From: Solirubrobacter sp963837485
GTDB taxonomy: Bacteria; Actinomycetota; Thermoleophilia; Solirubrobacterales; Solirubrobacteraceae
Length of the DNA stretch: 64,000 bases
NCBI GenBank assembly: GCA_963837485.1
Contig: CAWINP010000004.1
Coordinates: forward strand, 682,001-746,000
Direction of reading: 5' to 3'
The notes beneath the pieces are model-generated. The model worked only from the letters and a program-made list of their open reading frames with translations. It did not search any database and was not told the origin of the DNA. Position 1 is the stretch's first letter. Each line of letters starts with the position of its first letter. Shown here piece after piece: positions 56,401 to 64,000 of the stretch. Made by a program: the position numbers and the translations under genes.

Positions 56401-56591
56401 CTGATCCGGACCGGCGTCGCGTCGAGCGACCCGGTGCCGAGCACCTGACCGCTCCAGGCCGGATCCTCGGCGATCGGCGTGCTCGACAGCTGGACCGGAC
56501 CTTGCGCTATCGCGGCGGGCGTGGCCAGCGCGGCCATCCCGGCGGCAAGCCCCGCTACGCGCGCCAACCGGCGCGCCCCTCGTGCGTTCAC
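53430..56591 (-). CDS. Secreted alpha-L-rhamnosidase-like GH78 protein with repeats
   Basis: A 1053-residue exported protein. A signal peptide (about 1-33, ending TPAAIAQ) is followed by a beta-sandwich, then three ~45-residue repeats (AAAAGDTNVKVASVTGMAAGD type, about 140-280) and three ~22-residue repeats (SAHAAGAAALDPGTG type, about 280-350). The (alpha/alpha)6 catalytic barrel follows, with DGAKRDRRPWSGD (acidic residues of the GH78 site) and the glutamate of ALWEKL. A C-terminal domain of about 170 residues ends the protein. It should release L-rhamnose from plant or bacterial rhamnosides outside the cell. GTG at 56591 is preceded by GAGGAGA. Confidence 0.82.
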   Translation of the reverse strand: MNARGARRLARVAGLAAGMAALATPAAIAQGPVQLSSTPIAEDPAWSGQVLGTGSLDATPVRISSTSGNVTNAQGLVDPSTGPATLTWSGTGPAPLVVLDYGREVGGLPFFNVGGVTPAGSATSVTLRSAYSETLGFMWTAGRTTLSLAAAAGDTNLKVGAVGNFIAGQTLNVDSETATISAVGTQSRATTLFASASAGDTNVKVAATTGIAAGDTLRIDTGSALESVTVSNVGTQGRSTTLSAAAAAGDTNVKVASVTGMAAGDQIVVDGETRTVQAVGTAGANGTGVTLTAALTSAHASGAAVQDLGTGISFTPALASAHAAGAAALDPGTGITISAPLSAAHAAGATVTGTPGTLTGDRNGFNGVGVAPSRAENWTVSAPGTVGNAANAIQGGERFQVITLTTAGSISLSSVGIHFRHPNAASSDYKGHFLSSDTALNKIWYQGAYTNDTNMVPIGAVPNQTIPVILDGAKRDRRPWSGDLELQGRTMFSSLGFGAKGSDYIKGSIQLFGASQAANGSIFGHIQNWTVLPPSGGFYSLSYSMYYVLNLAGYYLYSGDTAFVRSEYTHLKNQLAYNRALVDPASGLLISSSGERDWDFYDGGKPGAVTAYNAIYYKALTDASHLAGDLAQSYPADPSVATWQADAATWASQAADLKQRINATLFDPVRGVYKLADRDNANHAGTSVPQDGNAEAITFGIAPASAHAGILSYLKSNLWGTFGPQPYSPDANYSTVISPFVTGKEVDARFAAGDTNGALDLIHNLWDQMTVESGPYYTGALWEKLNQDGTDVDGNASLAHGWAGAPVPTLSGYVLGARPVTAGYKTWVVAPQPGTLKWAQGTIPTPSGEIVSRWRRGDGDSSFTLTMAAPAGTSGTVSIPLLGHARTIAMDGAVVWQDGAPAGGVTAVAKDGAVEFGGVTGSHTFAWGTVTTSAGGSVGGSVPATLSLSLGPAASFGAFTAGVAKDYTAQTTANVISTAGDAALSFSDPGHLTNGAFSLPEPLQVTLSKAAWTGPVSNDVVAIAFAQHINANDALRTGSYSRTLTFTLSTTTP

Positions 56592-56940
56592 TGCGCTCTC
56601 CTCACACATCCGTGTTCGACTGCGTTCGTGTCGGCGGCCGTCTGCCGCCGACTCGACCAAAACAGCCCCCAAACGGGGTTCTACAGCGAGCATCGCGTGG
56701 TTCGCGCCCGGGAAACTCCCTAGCTCTCCGGCCCTGGAACGCGGCCTCAAGCCTCGCGCCATGCGCGGACGCGGGCGTCAACGTCAGCGGCGTCGCGGAT
56801 GCGCGATCGTGCGCGGGGATGAGCGTTTGCCGGCGCGCGACCGCGTCTCGCGCTCACACTAGGGCTTTTCCACGGCGCGAACGGAGTGCCTCGCCGCCAC
56901 GCTGTACTGGAAGTCGGATCGTACGAGGAGGAGAGTCCCG
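56592..56940. promoter_or_regulatory. 349-base divergent control region
   Basis: It separates the secreted rhamnosidase from the second sugar importer. It contains a hairpin (GTCGGCGG 56630-56637 / CCGCCGAC 56645-56652), and next to it CGACCAAAACAG (56654-56665), a one-base variant of the CGATCAAAACAG found at the rhaT promoter (52516-52527). A purine-rich GAGGAGGAGAG precedes the importer ATG. No gene is seen. Confidence 0.5.
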
Positions 56941-58257
56941 ATGATCACGAGGTTGGCCCGATTCCGCCCGTGGGTCGTGAGTGCCGGAGCGGGGCTCATC
57001 GCGGTCGCGGTGGTGGCCTGCGGAGGCGGCACCCAGGACAGCGGCCCGAGCGACAGCGGCGCCGGGGCCGGTGCCGGCGGCAAGCCGGTCACCCTCACGC
57101 TGACGTCGATCACCGACGCGAAGGTCGGCTGGACCCCGCTGATCGCGGCGTACAAGAAGGTGGCGCCGAACGTGACCATCAAGCCCTCCTACGCGCCGAC
57201 CGATCAGCTGCAGACCGCGTTGCGGGCACAGCTGGGCGCGGGCAATGCCCCGGATCTGTTCGTCGCGTGGCCCGGGAACGGCTCGGCGATGTCCGTCCAG
57301 CAGCTGGCGCCGGCCGGACTCCTCGCCGACATCTCCGACCAGTCGTGGATCAAGCCGGTTCCCGACGGGCTCAAGCCGCTGCTGGGGGCGAACGGCAAGA
57401 CCTACATGTGGTCGTCGTGCGTGGCGCCGATCGGCGTCATCTACAACAAGCGCGTCTTCGCGCAGGCCGGAGTGGCCGAGCCGCCGAAGACCTGGGGCGA
57501 GCTGCTGGCCGCCGCGGACAAGATCAAGGCGGCCGGCAAGGTCCCGTTCGCCGTCGGCAACCAGACGCCGTGGATCACGCAGCTGCTCCCGTACGCGATC
57601 GCGCCCTCGACCGCCTTCGCCGAGGACCCGAACCTGGCCCAGGACATGCTGGACAAGAAGAAGTCGTTCACCAACTCCGGCTGGCACACGGTCTTCGACC
57701 GCTATCTCGAGCTGTACAAGCGAGGGCTGTTCAACAAGAGCCCCAACGGCACCACCTACGAGCAGACGCAGTCGCTGGTCGGCAGCGGGAAGGCCGCGAT
57801 GGCGGTGCAGGTGATCGCCACCATGCCGCCGTTCCTCGCGGCCGCCAAGAGCAAGGCCGACCTCGGCACGTTCCCGTTCCCCGCCGCCGACAGCGCCGAC
57901 GCGCTCCAGATCCCGGCCGGGGTCTGCGCGGGCCTCGCCGCGAGCGCGAACGGCAAGCACCTCGACGAGGCCAAGAAGTTCATCGACTGGCTGGGCAAGC
58001 CCGAGAACATGGCAGTCTTCTCGAAGGCGACGTTCTCGATCCCGCTCGTCGGCGCGGAGTCGGCGGACGTCGATCCCGTGCTCAAGCCGTTCACGCCGTT
58101 CCTGGCCTCCAATCAGACCGTGCCGTTCATGGACCAGCAGTGGCCCAACGCGAAGGTGCAGCCTGCGCACTTCGCGGGGATCCAGGAGCTGATCGCCGGC
58201 AAGACCGACGTCTCCGGCCTGCTGAAGCAGCTCGACGAGGCATACAGCCAGAAGTGA
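56941..58257 (+). CDS. Sugar ABC importer, substrate-binding lipoprotein (family 1)
   Basis: A 438-residue extracellular solute-binding protein of the MalE/UgpB class. A lipoprotein signal ends VAVVACGG with the lipid cysteine at about 27. It is followed by a Gly/Ser linker and two lobes with the ITDAKVGWTPLIAAYKK opening. This class binds oligosaccharides or glycosides. It heads a four-gene operon with two permeases and a GH78 rhamnosidase, so the ligand is probably a rhamnosylated oligosaccharide. Ligand by inference from context. Confidence 0.9.
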   Translation: MITRLARFRPWVVSAGAGLIAVAVVACGGGTQDSGPSDSGAGAGAGGKPVTLTLTSITDAKVGWTPLIAAYKKVAPNVTIKPSYAPTDQLQTALRAQLGAGNAPDLFVAWPGNGSAMSVQQLAPAGLLADISDQSWIKPVPDGLKPLLGANGKTYMWSSCVAPIGVIYNKRVFAQAGVAEPPKTWGELLAAADKIKAAGKVPFAVGNQTPWITQLLPYAIAPSTAFAEDPNLAQDMLDKKKSFTNSGWHTVFDRYLELYKRGLFNKSPNGTTYEQTQSLVGSGKAAMAVQVIATMPPFLAAAKSKADLGTFPFPAADSADALQIPAGVCAGLAASANGKHLDEAKKFIDWLGKPENMAVFSKATFSIPLVGAESADVDPVLKPFTPFLASNQTVPFMDQQWPNAKVQPAHFAGIQELIAGKTDVSGLLKQLDEAYSQK

Positions 58258-59183
58258 CCACCGACGTCATCGTCAAGGCGGCGGTCCGGTCGGGCAGCCG
58301 CCGCCGCCTGCGCCGGACCGGGTCCCCGGCGCTGTGGTTCGCCGCGCCGGCGCTCGCGATCTACGCGCTGATCGTGATCTACCCGAGCCTGGCCGGCGCG
58401 GTGTACGCCTTCACGGACTGGTCGGGCATCGGCGCCGCCCACTGGGTCGGGCTCGAGAACTTCAAGACGCTGTTCACCGACGACCAGTCGTTCGGCTCGC
58501 TCGTCAACACGATCAAGCTGACGGTGTTCGTCGTGGTGATCCAGAACACGATCGGGCTGCTCCTGGCGCTCGGCGTGCACACGCTGATCAGGAGCCGCAA
58601 CCTGCTGCGGACCGTGTTCTTCGCGCCCGCGGTCCTGAGCCCGATCGTGCTGGCGTTCCTGTGGAAGTACATGTTCAACCCGGCACCCGACGCGGGCCTC
58701 AACGCACTGCTCGGCTTCCTCGGGCTCGACTTCCTGCAGCAGGACTGGCTCGGCGACCCGGGCGTGGCGCTGTGGGCGATCGGCATCACGGTCGTCTGGC
58801 AGTACACCGGCTACTCGATGGTGATCTTCCTCGCCGCGCTGCAGGGCATACCGCAGGAGCTCGAGGAGGCGGCGGCACTGGACGGCGCCGGTCGCTTTCA
58901 GCGCTTTCGCCACGTGATCTTCCCGCTGCTCGCGCCGGCCGTGACGATCAACCTGACGCTGTCGACGATCGGCAGCCTGAAGCTCTTCGACCAGGTCTTC
59001 GCGATCACCAACGGCGGCCCCGGCTACTCGACCGAGACGCTGTCGACGCTGATCTACAAGCAGGCGTTCGTCTTCGGCCAGTACGGCTACTCGACCGCGG
59101 TCGCGCTCGTGTTGACGCTGCTGGTCGCCGCGCTGGCGCTGCTGCAATTGCGCTACCTGCAGAGCCGGGAGGTGACGTACTGA
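58254..59183 (+). CDS. Sugar ABC importer permease (MalF type)
   Basis: A 309-residue permease with six hydrophobic segments and the EAA loop ELEEAAALDGAGRFQRFRHV (about 202-221) that contacts the ATPase. The GTG overlaps the binding-protein stop (GTGA). Confidence 0.92.
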   Translation: MTTDVIVKAAVRSGSRRRLRRTGSPALWFAAPALAIYALIVIYPSLAGAVYAFTDWSGIGAAHWVGLENFKTLFTDDQSFGSLVNTIKLTVFVVVIQNTIGLLLALGVHTLIRSRNLLRTVFFAPAVLSPIVLAFLWKYMFNPAPDAGLNALLGFLGLDFLQQDWLGDPGVALWAIGITVVWQYTGYSMVIFLAALQGIPQELEEAAALDGAGRFQRFRHVIFPLLAPAVTINLTLSTIGSLKLFDQVFAITNGGPGYSTETLSTLIYKQAFVFGQYGYSTAVALVLTLLVAALALLQLRYLQSREVTY

Positions 59184-59962
59184 TGCTCGGCCGCTACCGC
59201 CCGCGCACGTTCGCGCTCGAGGTCCTGATGATCGCCGTCGCGCTGCTGTTCGCGTATCCCGTCTATGTGCTGGTGAAGCTGAGCCTCGCCGACCCCGGCA
59301 ACTACTCCGGGGCGTGGAAGGGCGCGCACATCGGCGCGGCGATGGTCAACTCGACGATCATCACCGTCTCGAGCCTCCTCTGCCTGATCGCGATCGGCTC
59401 GACCGCGGCCTACTACCTCGCGCGCACGCACTCGCGCCTGAGCTACGGCATGTACCTGCTTTTCCTGCTCGGGATCGTCCTGCCGTTCCAGCTTGCGCTC
59501 GTCCCGCTCTACCGGTTCATGAAGGACACCGGGCTGCTCGGCTCATACACGTCGATGGTGCTGTTCTACACCGGGCTGCAGATCCCGTTCACGATCTTCC
59601 TGTACACGGGGTTCTTGCGCGCGCTGCCGCGCGAGTACGGCGAGGCCGCCCTCGTGGACGGCGCCACCCACTGGCAGAGCTTCACGCGGGTCACGTTCCC
59701 CCTGCTGCGCCCGATCACCGGCACCGTGCTCATCCTCAACGCCGTCTTCATCTGGAACGACTTCCTGACGCCGCTGGTCTATCTCGGCGGGACGCCGAAC
59801 GAGACGCTGCCGGTCGTCGTCTACCAGTTCGTCGGACAGTACGTGTCCAACTGGGGCTACATCTTCGCCGCCGTCGTGATGGCCTCGCTGCCCATCCTGA
59901 TCGTCTTCCTGCTCATGCAGCGCTACGTCATCAAGGGCTTCGCCAGCGGACTGAAAGGATGA
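59183..59962 (+). CDS. Sugar ABC importer permease (MalG type)
   Basis: A 259-residue permease with six hydrophobic segments and the EAA loop YGEAALVDGATHWQSFTRV (about 152-170). ATG shares its first base with the preceding stop codon (TGATG). No ATPase gene follows or precedes, so the transporter must borrow a shared MsmK/UgpC-type ATPase encoded elsewhere, as is common for this class in Gram-positive bacteria. Confidence 0.92.
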   Translation: MLGRYRPRTFALEVLMIAVALLFAYPVYVLVKLSLADPGNYSGAWKGAHIGAAMVNSTIITVSSLLCLIAIGSTAAYYLARTHSRLSYGMYLLFLLGIVLPFQLALVPLYRFMKDTGLLGSYTSMVLFYTGLQIPFTIFLYTGFLRALPREYGEAALVDGATHWQSFTRVTFPLLRPITGTVLILNAVFIWNDFLTPLVYLGGTPNETLPVVVYQFVGQYVSNWGYIFAAVVMASLPILIVFLLMQRYVIKGFASGLKG

Positions 59963-62520
59963 CCATGCGCGCGATCGAGCTTCGCTGCGAGCATCGCGAG
60001 GACATTCCCTGCATCGACCATCCCGCCCCGCGCTTCAGCTGGGCGCTGGAGGGGGGCACACGCCAGACCGCCTACCGGATCCGCGTCGGCGAGGAGTGGG
60101 ACAGCGGCCGCGTCGAGACCTCGCAGACGGTCGACGTGGAGTACGCGGGGCCGCCCCTGCCGCCGGCTGCCGAGCTGGACTGGAGCGTCGAGGTGTGGGA
60201 GGGCGAGACCTCCCGCGTCAGCGAGCCCGCGCGCTTTCGCACCGGGCCGGCGGCGTGGACCGCCGAGTGGATCGCGCGCGACCCCGTTCACGACCCCGGC
60301 GTGCCCGTCCCGGGCGAGCTGCAGGACGCCGGCGACGACGACGCGATGTTGCGGCGCCTGCCGCCCTGCGGGTACTTCCGCAGGCGATTCACGGCGCGCG
60401 GCGTGCGCCGGGCGACCCTCTATGCCACCGCCCGCGGCGTCTACGAGCTTGCCGTCAACGGCGAGCGGGTCGGCGACGCGGTGCTCGCCCCCGGCTGGAC
60501 GGACTACCGCGAGCGGATCGAGTACGCGGTCCATGACGTCACCGAGCTCCTGCGCGAAGGCGAGAACGAGCTGGGCGCGATTCTCGGTGACGGCTGGTTC
60601 GCCGGGATGGTGGGAAACGCCCCGCGTCAGGCCGGCAACCACTACGGACGCGAGCCGCAGCTGTTGTGCCAGCTGCACCTCGAGCATGCGCACGGCGGCA
60701 GCGAGATCATCGCCACCGACGGCGGCTGGGAGGCGACGACGGGCCCGCTGGTCTACTCGGACCTGCTGATGGGCGAGCGCTGCGACGCGCGGCGCCCGAT
60801 CGGGCCGTGGCACCCGGTGACGGTCACGCCGCGCGACGGCACCCGGCTCGTTCCCGAGCGCGCGCAGCCGATGCGCGTCACCGAGCAGATCGCCCCGGTC
60901 GCCGTCCAGCGATCGGCGCCGGGCGTGCACATCGTGGACATGGGGCAGAACATGGTCGGCTGGGCCCGGCTGGAGGTCGAGGGCGAACGCGGCACCCGCG
61001 TCCGGTTGCGCTTCGCCGAGATGCTCGAGCCCGACGGCTCGCTCTACGTCGACAACCTGCGCAGCGCGCGCCAGCTCGACACCTACGTGCTCAGCGGCGC
61101 CGGCCGCGAGGTCTTCGAGCCCCGTTTCACGTTCCACGGCTTCCGTTACGTGGAGGTCAGCGGGATCGACGAGTTCGAGCTCACGGGCTGCGTCGTCCAC
61201 TCCGACACGCCGCGCAACGGCTGGTTCGAGTGCTCGGACGCGATCGTCAACCGGCTCTGGAGCAACATCAACTGGGGCCAGCGCGGCAACTTCCTGTCGG
61301 TCCCGACCGATTGCCCGCAGCGCGACGAGCGGCTCGGCTGGCTGGCCGACGCGCAGGTCTTCCTCCCCACCGCGGCGCTCAACATGGACGTGGCCGCGTT
61401 CATGACCAAGTGGGGCGATGACCTCCTCGACGCCCAGTGCCCCGACGGCTCCTATCCGGACGTCGCGCCGAGGCTGGTCTTCGAGCGCGAAGGAGCGCCC
61501 GCCTGGAGCGACGCCGGGATCATCGTCCCGTGGACGCTCTGGCGACGGTACGGCGACCGCCGCATCATCGAGTGCCATTGGCCGGCCATGGAGCGCTACA
61601 TGGCCTATCTGCTGCGGCACAACCCGGATCTGCTATGGACCGCCAGACGCGGCAACGACTACGGGGACTGGCTCTCCGTCGGCGAGCACACGCCGCGAGA
61701 TGTCCTCGCCACGGCCTACTGGGCGCATGACGCGCAGCTGATGCTCGAGATCGCCCACGAGCTCGGCTTCATCGATCGCGCCCGCCACTACCGCCGTCTG
61801 CGCGCGGGCATCGTCTCCGCCTTCAACCGCGCCTACGTCGGCGAGGACGCGTGCATCGAGGGCGACACCCAGACCGTGTACGCGCTCGCGCTCCACATGG
61901 ACCTGGTAGCGGACGAGCTGCGGCCTCGCGTCGCCGAGCGCCTCGTCGAGAACATCGCGCGCAACGGCTACCACCTCACGACCGGGTTCATCGGCGTCGG
62001 GCTCCTGTGCCCCGTCCTGAGCGCGAACGGCTATTCCGACGTCGCGCACCGGCTGCTGCTGACCGAGACGTTCCCGTCATGGGGCTACTCGATCCGCCAT
62101 GGCGCGACGACCATCTGGGAACGCTGGGATGGCTGGACGGAGGACAACGGGTTCCAGACGCCGATGATGAACTCGTTCAACCACTACTCGCTCGGCTCCG
62201 TCGGATCCTGGCTGTATGAGCACGTCGCCGGCATCCGGCTCGCGAAGCCCGGCTACGCGCACGTCCTGATCGCGCCGGAGCCGGGCCGGCTGGAATGGGC
62301 GCGGGCGTCATACGCGTCGGTTCGCGGGCGCATCACCAGCGAGTGGCACCAGGACGGCGACACCTTCCGGCTCACCGTGGAGATCCCGCCGAACGTCAGC
62401 GCGACCGTGGTACTGCCCGGCGGCGAGACGCACGACGTCGGGCCGGGGCGCCGGAGCTTCAGCACCGCGCGGAGCTCAGAGCGGGAGCTGGTTCGCTCGC
62501 GCCCGAGCCCGGAGCTCTGA
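59959..62520 (+). CDS. Alpha-L-rhamnosidase, GH78, no signal peptide
   Basis: An 853-residue GH78 enzyme with the full bacterial layout: N-terminal beta domains (about 1-330, including the carbohydrate-binding N domain with YFRRRFTARGVRRATLYATARG), the (alpha/alpha)6 barrel with DCPQRDERLGW (about 452-462) and WERWDGW (catalytic glutamate, about 718-724), and a C-terminal beta-sandwich. There is no signal peptide, so it works inside the cell on glycosides brought in by the upstream importer. ATG overlaps the permease stop (ATGA); ATG at 59965 is an alternative. It overlaps the convergent LuxR gene by 45 bases. Confidence 0.93.
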   Translation: MTMRAIELRCEHREDIPCIDHPAPRFSWALEGGTRQTAYRIRVGEEWDSGRVETSQTVDVEYAGPPLPPAAELDWSVEVWEGETSRVSEPARFRTGPAAWTAEWIARDPVHDPGVPVPGELQDAGDDDAMLRRLPPCGYFRRRFTARGVRRATLYATARGVYELAVNGERVGDAVLAPGWTDYRERIEYAVHDVTELLREGENELGAILGDGWFAGMVGNAPRQAGNHYGREPQLLCQLHLEHAHGGSEIIATDGGWEATTGPLVYSDLLMGERCDARRPIGPWHPVTVTPRDGTRLVPERAQPMRVTEQIAPVAVQRSAPGVHIVDMGQNMVGWARLEVEGERGTRVRLRFAEMLEPDGSLYVDNLRSARQLDTYVLSGAGREVFEPRFTFHGFRYVEVSGIDEFELTGCVVHSDTPRNGWFECSDAIVNRLWSNINWGQRGNFLSVPTDCPQRDERLGWLADAQVFLPTAALNMDVAAFMTKWGDDLLDAQCPDGSYPDVAPRLVFEREGAPAWSDAGIIVPWTLWRRYGDRRIIECHWPAMERYMAYLLRHNPDLLWTARRGNDYGDWLSVGEHTPRDVLATAYWAHDAQLMLEIAHELGFIDRARHYRRLRAGIVSAFNRAYVGEDACIEGDTQTVYALALHMDLVADELRPRVAERLVENIARNGYHLTTGFIGVGLLCPVLSANGYSDVAHRLLLTETFPSWGYSIRHGATTIWERWDGWTEDNGFQTPMMNSFNHYSLGSVGSWLYEHVAGIRLAKPGYAHVLIAPEPGRLEWARASYASVRGRITSEWHQDGDTFRLTVEIPPNVSATVVLPGGETHDVGPGRRSFSTARSSERELVRSRPSPEL

Positions 62521-64000
62521 ACGGCCACGCACCGCGAGCTTGGTGTAGACGTTGCTCAGGTGAAACTCGACGGTCTTGGTGCTCAGCATCAGCTCGTCGG
62601 ACACCTCGCGGTTGGTCATGCCCAGCACCACGAGCCGCGTGACCGCGAGCTCCTGCGGCGTGAGCGCCGTGTAGTCGCGCGTCTTGCGGGCCGACGGCGC
62701 GAGCCCGCAGGCGGATAGCTCGTGCTCGCAGCGCTGCAGCGCCGGTTGGGCCCCGAGCCCGCTGAAGCGGCCGTGCGCACCGACGAGCACGGACGCCGCG
62801 GCGCGCCGCTCGCCGGATCGCCTGAGGACCTGCCCGCGCGAGAGCTCGATCAGCGCCTGCTCGTACGGCATGCCGAGCGGCTCGATCGCGGCCTGAGCGT
62901 CCTCCAGCGCGGCCGCTGCCGGCTCGACCTCGTGCCGGGCGAAGTGCAGCTTGCCGCGCGCGTGCGCGAGCCGGGCGGCCAGCAGCCGATTCGCCCGGGC
63001 CGTCGCCAGCGCCGCGGCCTCGGCGATGAAGCGCTCCGCGTCCGGGAGGCGACCGGCGTCGACGAGCGCGTGCGCCTTGAGGTGGTGCCAGGGCAGGAAC
63101 GTCGGATCGTCGACGCCGTCGGCCTCCTCCATGGCCTCCAGCGGCTCGAGCGCGGTCAGGACCTCATCGGGGCGATCCTGGGCGGCGGCGAGCCCGGCCG
63201 CGGCGATCGCCTCCGCGGCGACATGACGCTCGAACGTCGGGTTCTGCTCACCGATGGCGCGCACGTGCCCGTCGGCGAGCGTCCACTGGCCGCGGCCGCA
63301 CGGCACGTAGCTGGCCGACCAGTGGGCCTGGCCGACGATCCAGCGGTCCTCGGACTCGATCGCGAGCGGCATCGCCCGCTCGGCCCAGACCACCGCCTGA
63401 TCCCATTCGCCCGCGAAGTAGGCGACACGGGTGAGACCCGACAACGACAGCGCCGCCACCACGAGCAGGCCGTTCTCCAGGCTCTGGCTCGCGGAGCGCT
63501 CGAACGCGGCCCGCGCGGCCGGCAGGTCGCCCTCGCCCATGAGCAGGAAGCCCTTCAGGGCGAGCAGGATGAAGCCCGCGGCCCGAGGCGCGGCCGACGG
63601 GTCCTCGAGCCAGCGGTCGAGCGCGGCATGGGCGCTCGTGCGCGACCCGGTGAAGCTCATTCCGAGGGCGAGCGACGGCGCGAGCAGCAGCCCGGTCCCG
63701 GGATCGTCCGGCGCGAGCGCCGCCGCGCGCTCGACCCACTCGATCGCCTCGCGGCCGCGCAGCCGGGACGTCGAGAGGAACGCGCTGCGCTGCGCGATCG
63801 TGGCCGAGAGCTGGTCGTCGTTCGTGAGCCCGCGCCGCTCCCACGCGCGCGCCAGCATCCGCTGCGCCGGCTCCAGCTCGCCGGCGAACATCGCGAGGTA
63901 GGCGAGCACGCTGTCCCGGCGCGGCCCGTCGGAGAAGCCCGTCTGCTCCGCAAGCCGCCTGGCGGCCGCGCCGTCGCCGGAGTACAGCATCGCCTCGATC
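62476..64000 (-). CDS. LuxR-family regulator with TPR-like repeats (partial)
   Basis: The C-terminal ~508 residues of a larger protein that continues beyond the right edge. Helical TPR-like repeats fill most of it and a LuxR/FixJ helix-turn-helix ends it (LTPQELAVTRLVVLGMTNRE, then STKTVEFHLSNVYTKL). The pattern is that of large LuxR/MalT-type ATP-dependent activators (about 900 residues) whose N-terminal ATPase would lie outside the window. It converges on the rhamnosidase operon; a link to rhamnose control is possible but not shown. Confidence 0.85.
   Translation of the reverse strand, partial: IEAMLYSGDGAAARRLAEQTGFSDGPRRDSVLAYLAMFAGELEPAQRMLARAWERRGLTNDDQLSATIAQRSAFLSTSRLRGREAIEWVERAAALAPDDPGTGLLLAPSLALGMSFTGSRTSAHAALDRWLEDPSAAPRAAGFILLALKGFLLMGEGDLPAARAAFERSASQSLENGLLVVAALSLSGLTRVAYFAGEWDQAVVWAERAMPLAIESEDRWIVGQAHWSASYVPCGRGQWTLADGHVRAIGEQNPTFERHVAAEAIAAAGLAAAQDRPDEVLTALEPLEAMEEADGVDDPTFLPWHHLKAHALVDAGRLPDAERFIAEAAALATARANRLLAARLAHARGKLHFARHEVEPAAAALEDAQAAIEPLGMPYEQALIELSRGQVLRRSGERRAAASVLVGAHGRFSGLGAQPALQRCEHELSACGLAPSARKTRDYTALTPQELAVTRLVVLGMTNREVSDELMLSTKTVEFHLSNVYTKLAVRGRSELRARARANQLPL

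Overview
The DNA is very GC-rich, gene-dense, full of GTG and TTG starts and of 4-base GTGA/ATGA gene overlaps. Several secreted proteins and regulators resemble those of soil actinobacteria. I infer an actinobacterium, most likely of the class Thermoleophilia (Conexibacter/Solirubrobacter-like); this placement is inference, since no rRNA or marker gene is present. I see no tRNA, rRNA, CRISPR array, insertion sequence or prophage.

Layout. 0-6.6 kb: two membrane NarL-type histidine kinases without a response regulator, plus a divergent glutamate decarboxylase/MFS pair. 6.5-11.4 kb: a translationally coupled operon of a GH63-type glucosidase, a GH13 enzyme and a methyltransferase. 11.4-13.1 kb: small stress-type genes and an undescribed protein with a duplicated four-cysteine motif. 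13.1-26.3 kb: a signalling island with a lone receiver, an OmpR regulator coupled to a PAS-PAS hybrid kinase with Hpt, three NtrB-like soluble kinases, and two GGDEF/EAL proteins (one with a degenerate GGDEF). 26.4-39.4 kb: accessory genes, namely universal stress proteins, SRPBCC, SDR, EamA exporter, a frameshifted epoxide hydrolase, an ECF41 sigma factor with its carboxymuconolactone-decarboxylase partner, FAH/YbaK/LysR, two secreted proteins, and a small graveyard of gene remnants.

39.5-62.5 kb is an L-rhamnose locus. On the minus strand an operon runs rhaT-P-Q-S (importer), rhaM (internally deleted), rhaB, rhaI, rhaEW. Beside it lutABC oxidises the lactate that the RhaEW branch produces. 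Two DeoR-family paralogues flank this block. Upstream lie a secreted GH78 alpha-L-rhamnosidase and, divergently, a second sugar importer (binding protein plus two MalF/MalG-type permeases, no ATPase) coupled to a second GH78 enzyme without a signal peptide. The genes fit a two-tier scheme. Rhamnosides are trimmed outside the cell and free rhamnose enters through RhaSTPQ. Oligosaccharides enter through the second importer and are trimmed inside. Rhamnose then passes through isomerase, kinase and aldolase to dihydroxyacetone phosphate and lactaldehyde, lactate and pyruvate. The window ends inside a LuxR-type regulator.

The most notable non-coding signals are a pair of near-identical palindromes in two divergent promoter regions, a symmetric ECF41-type double promoter, a shared TTTGATCG box at rhamnose promoters, and a long inverted repeat that carries the stop codons of two convergent genes.
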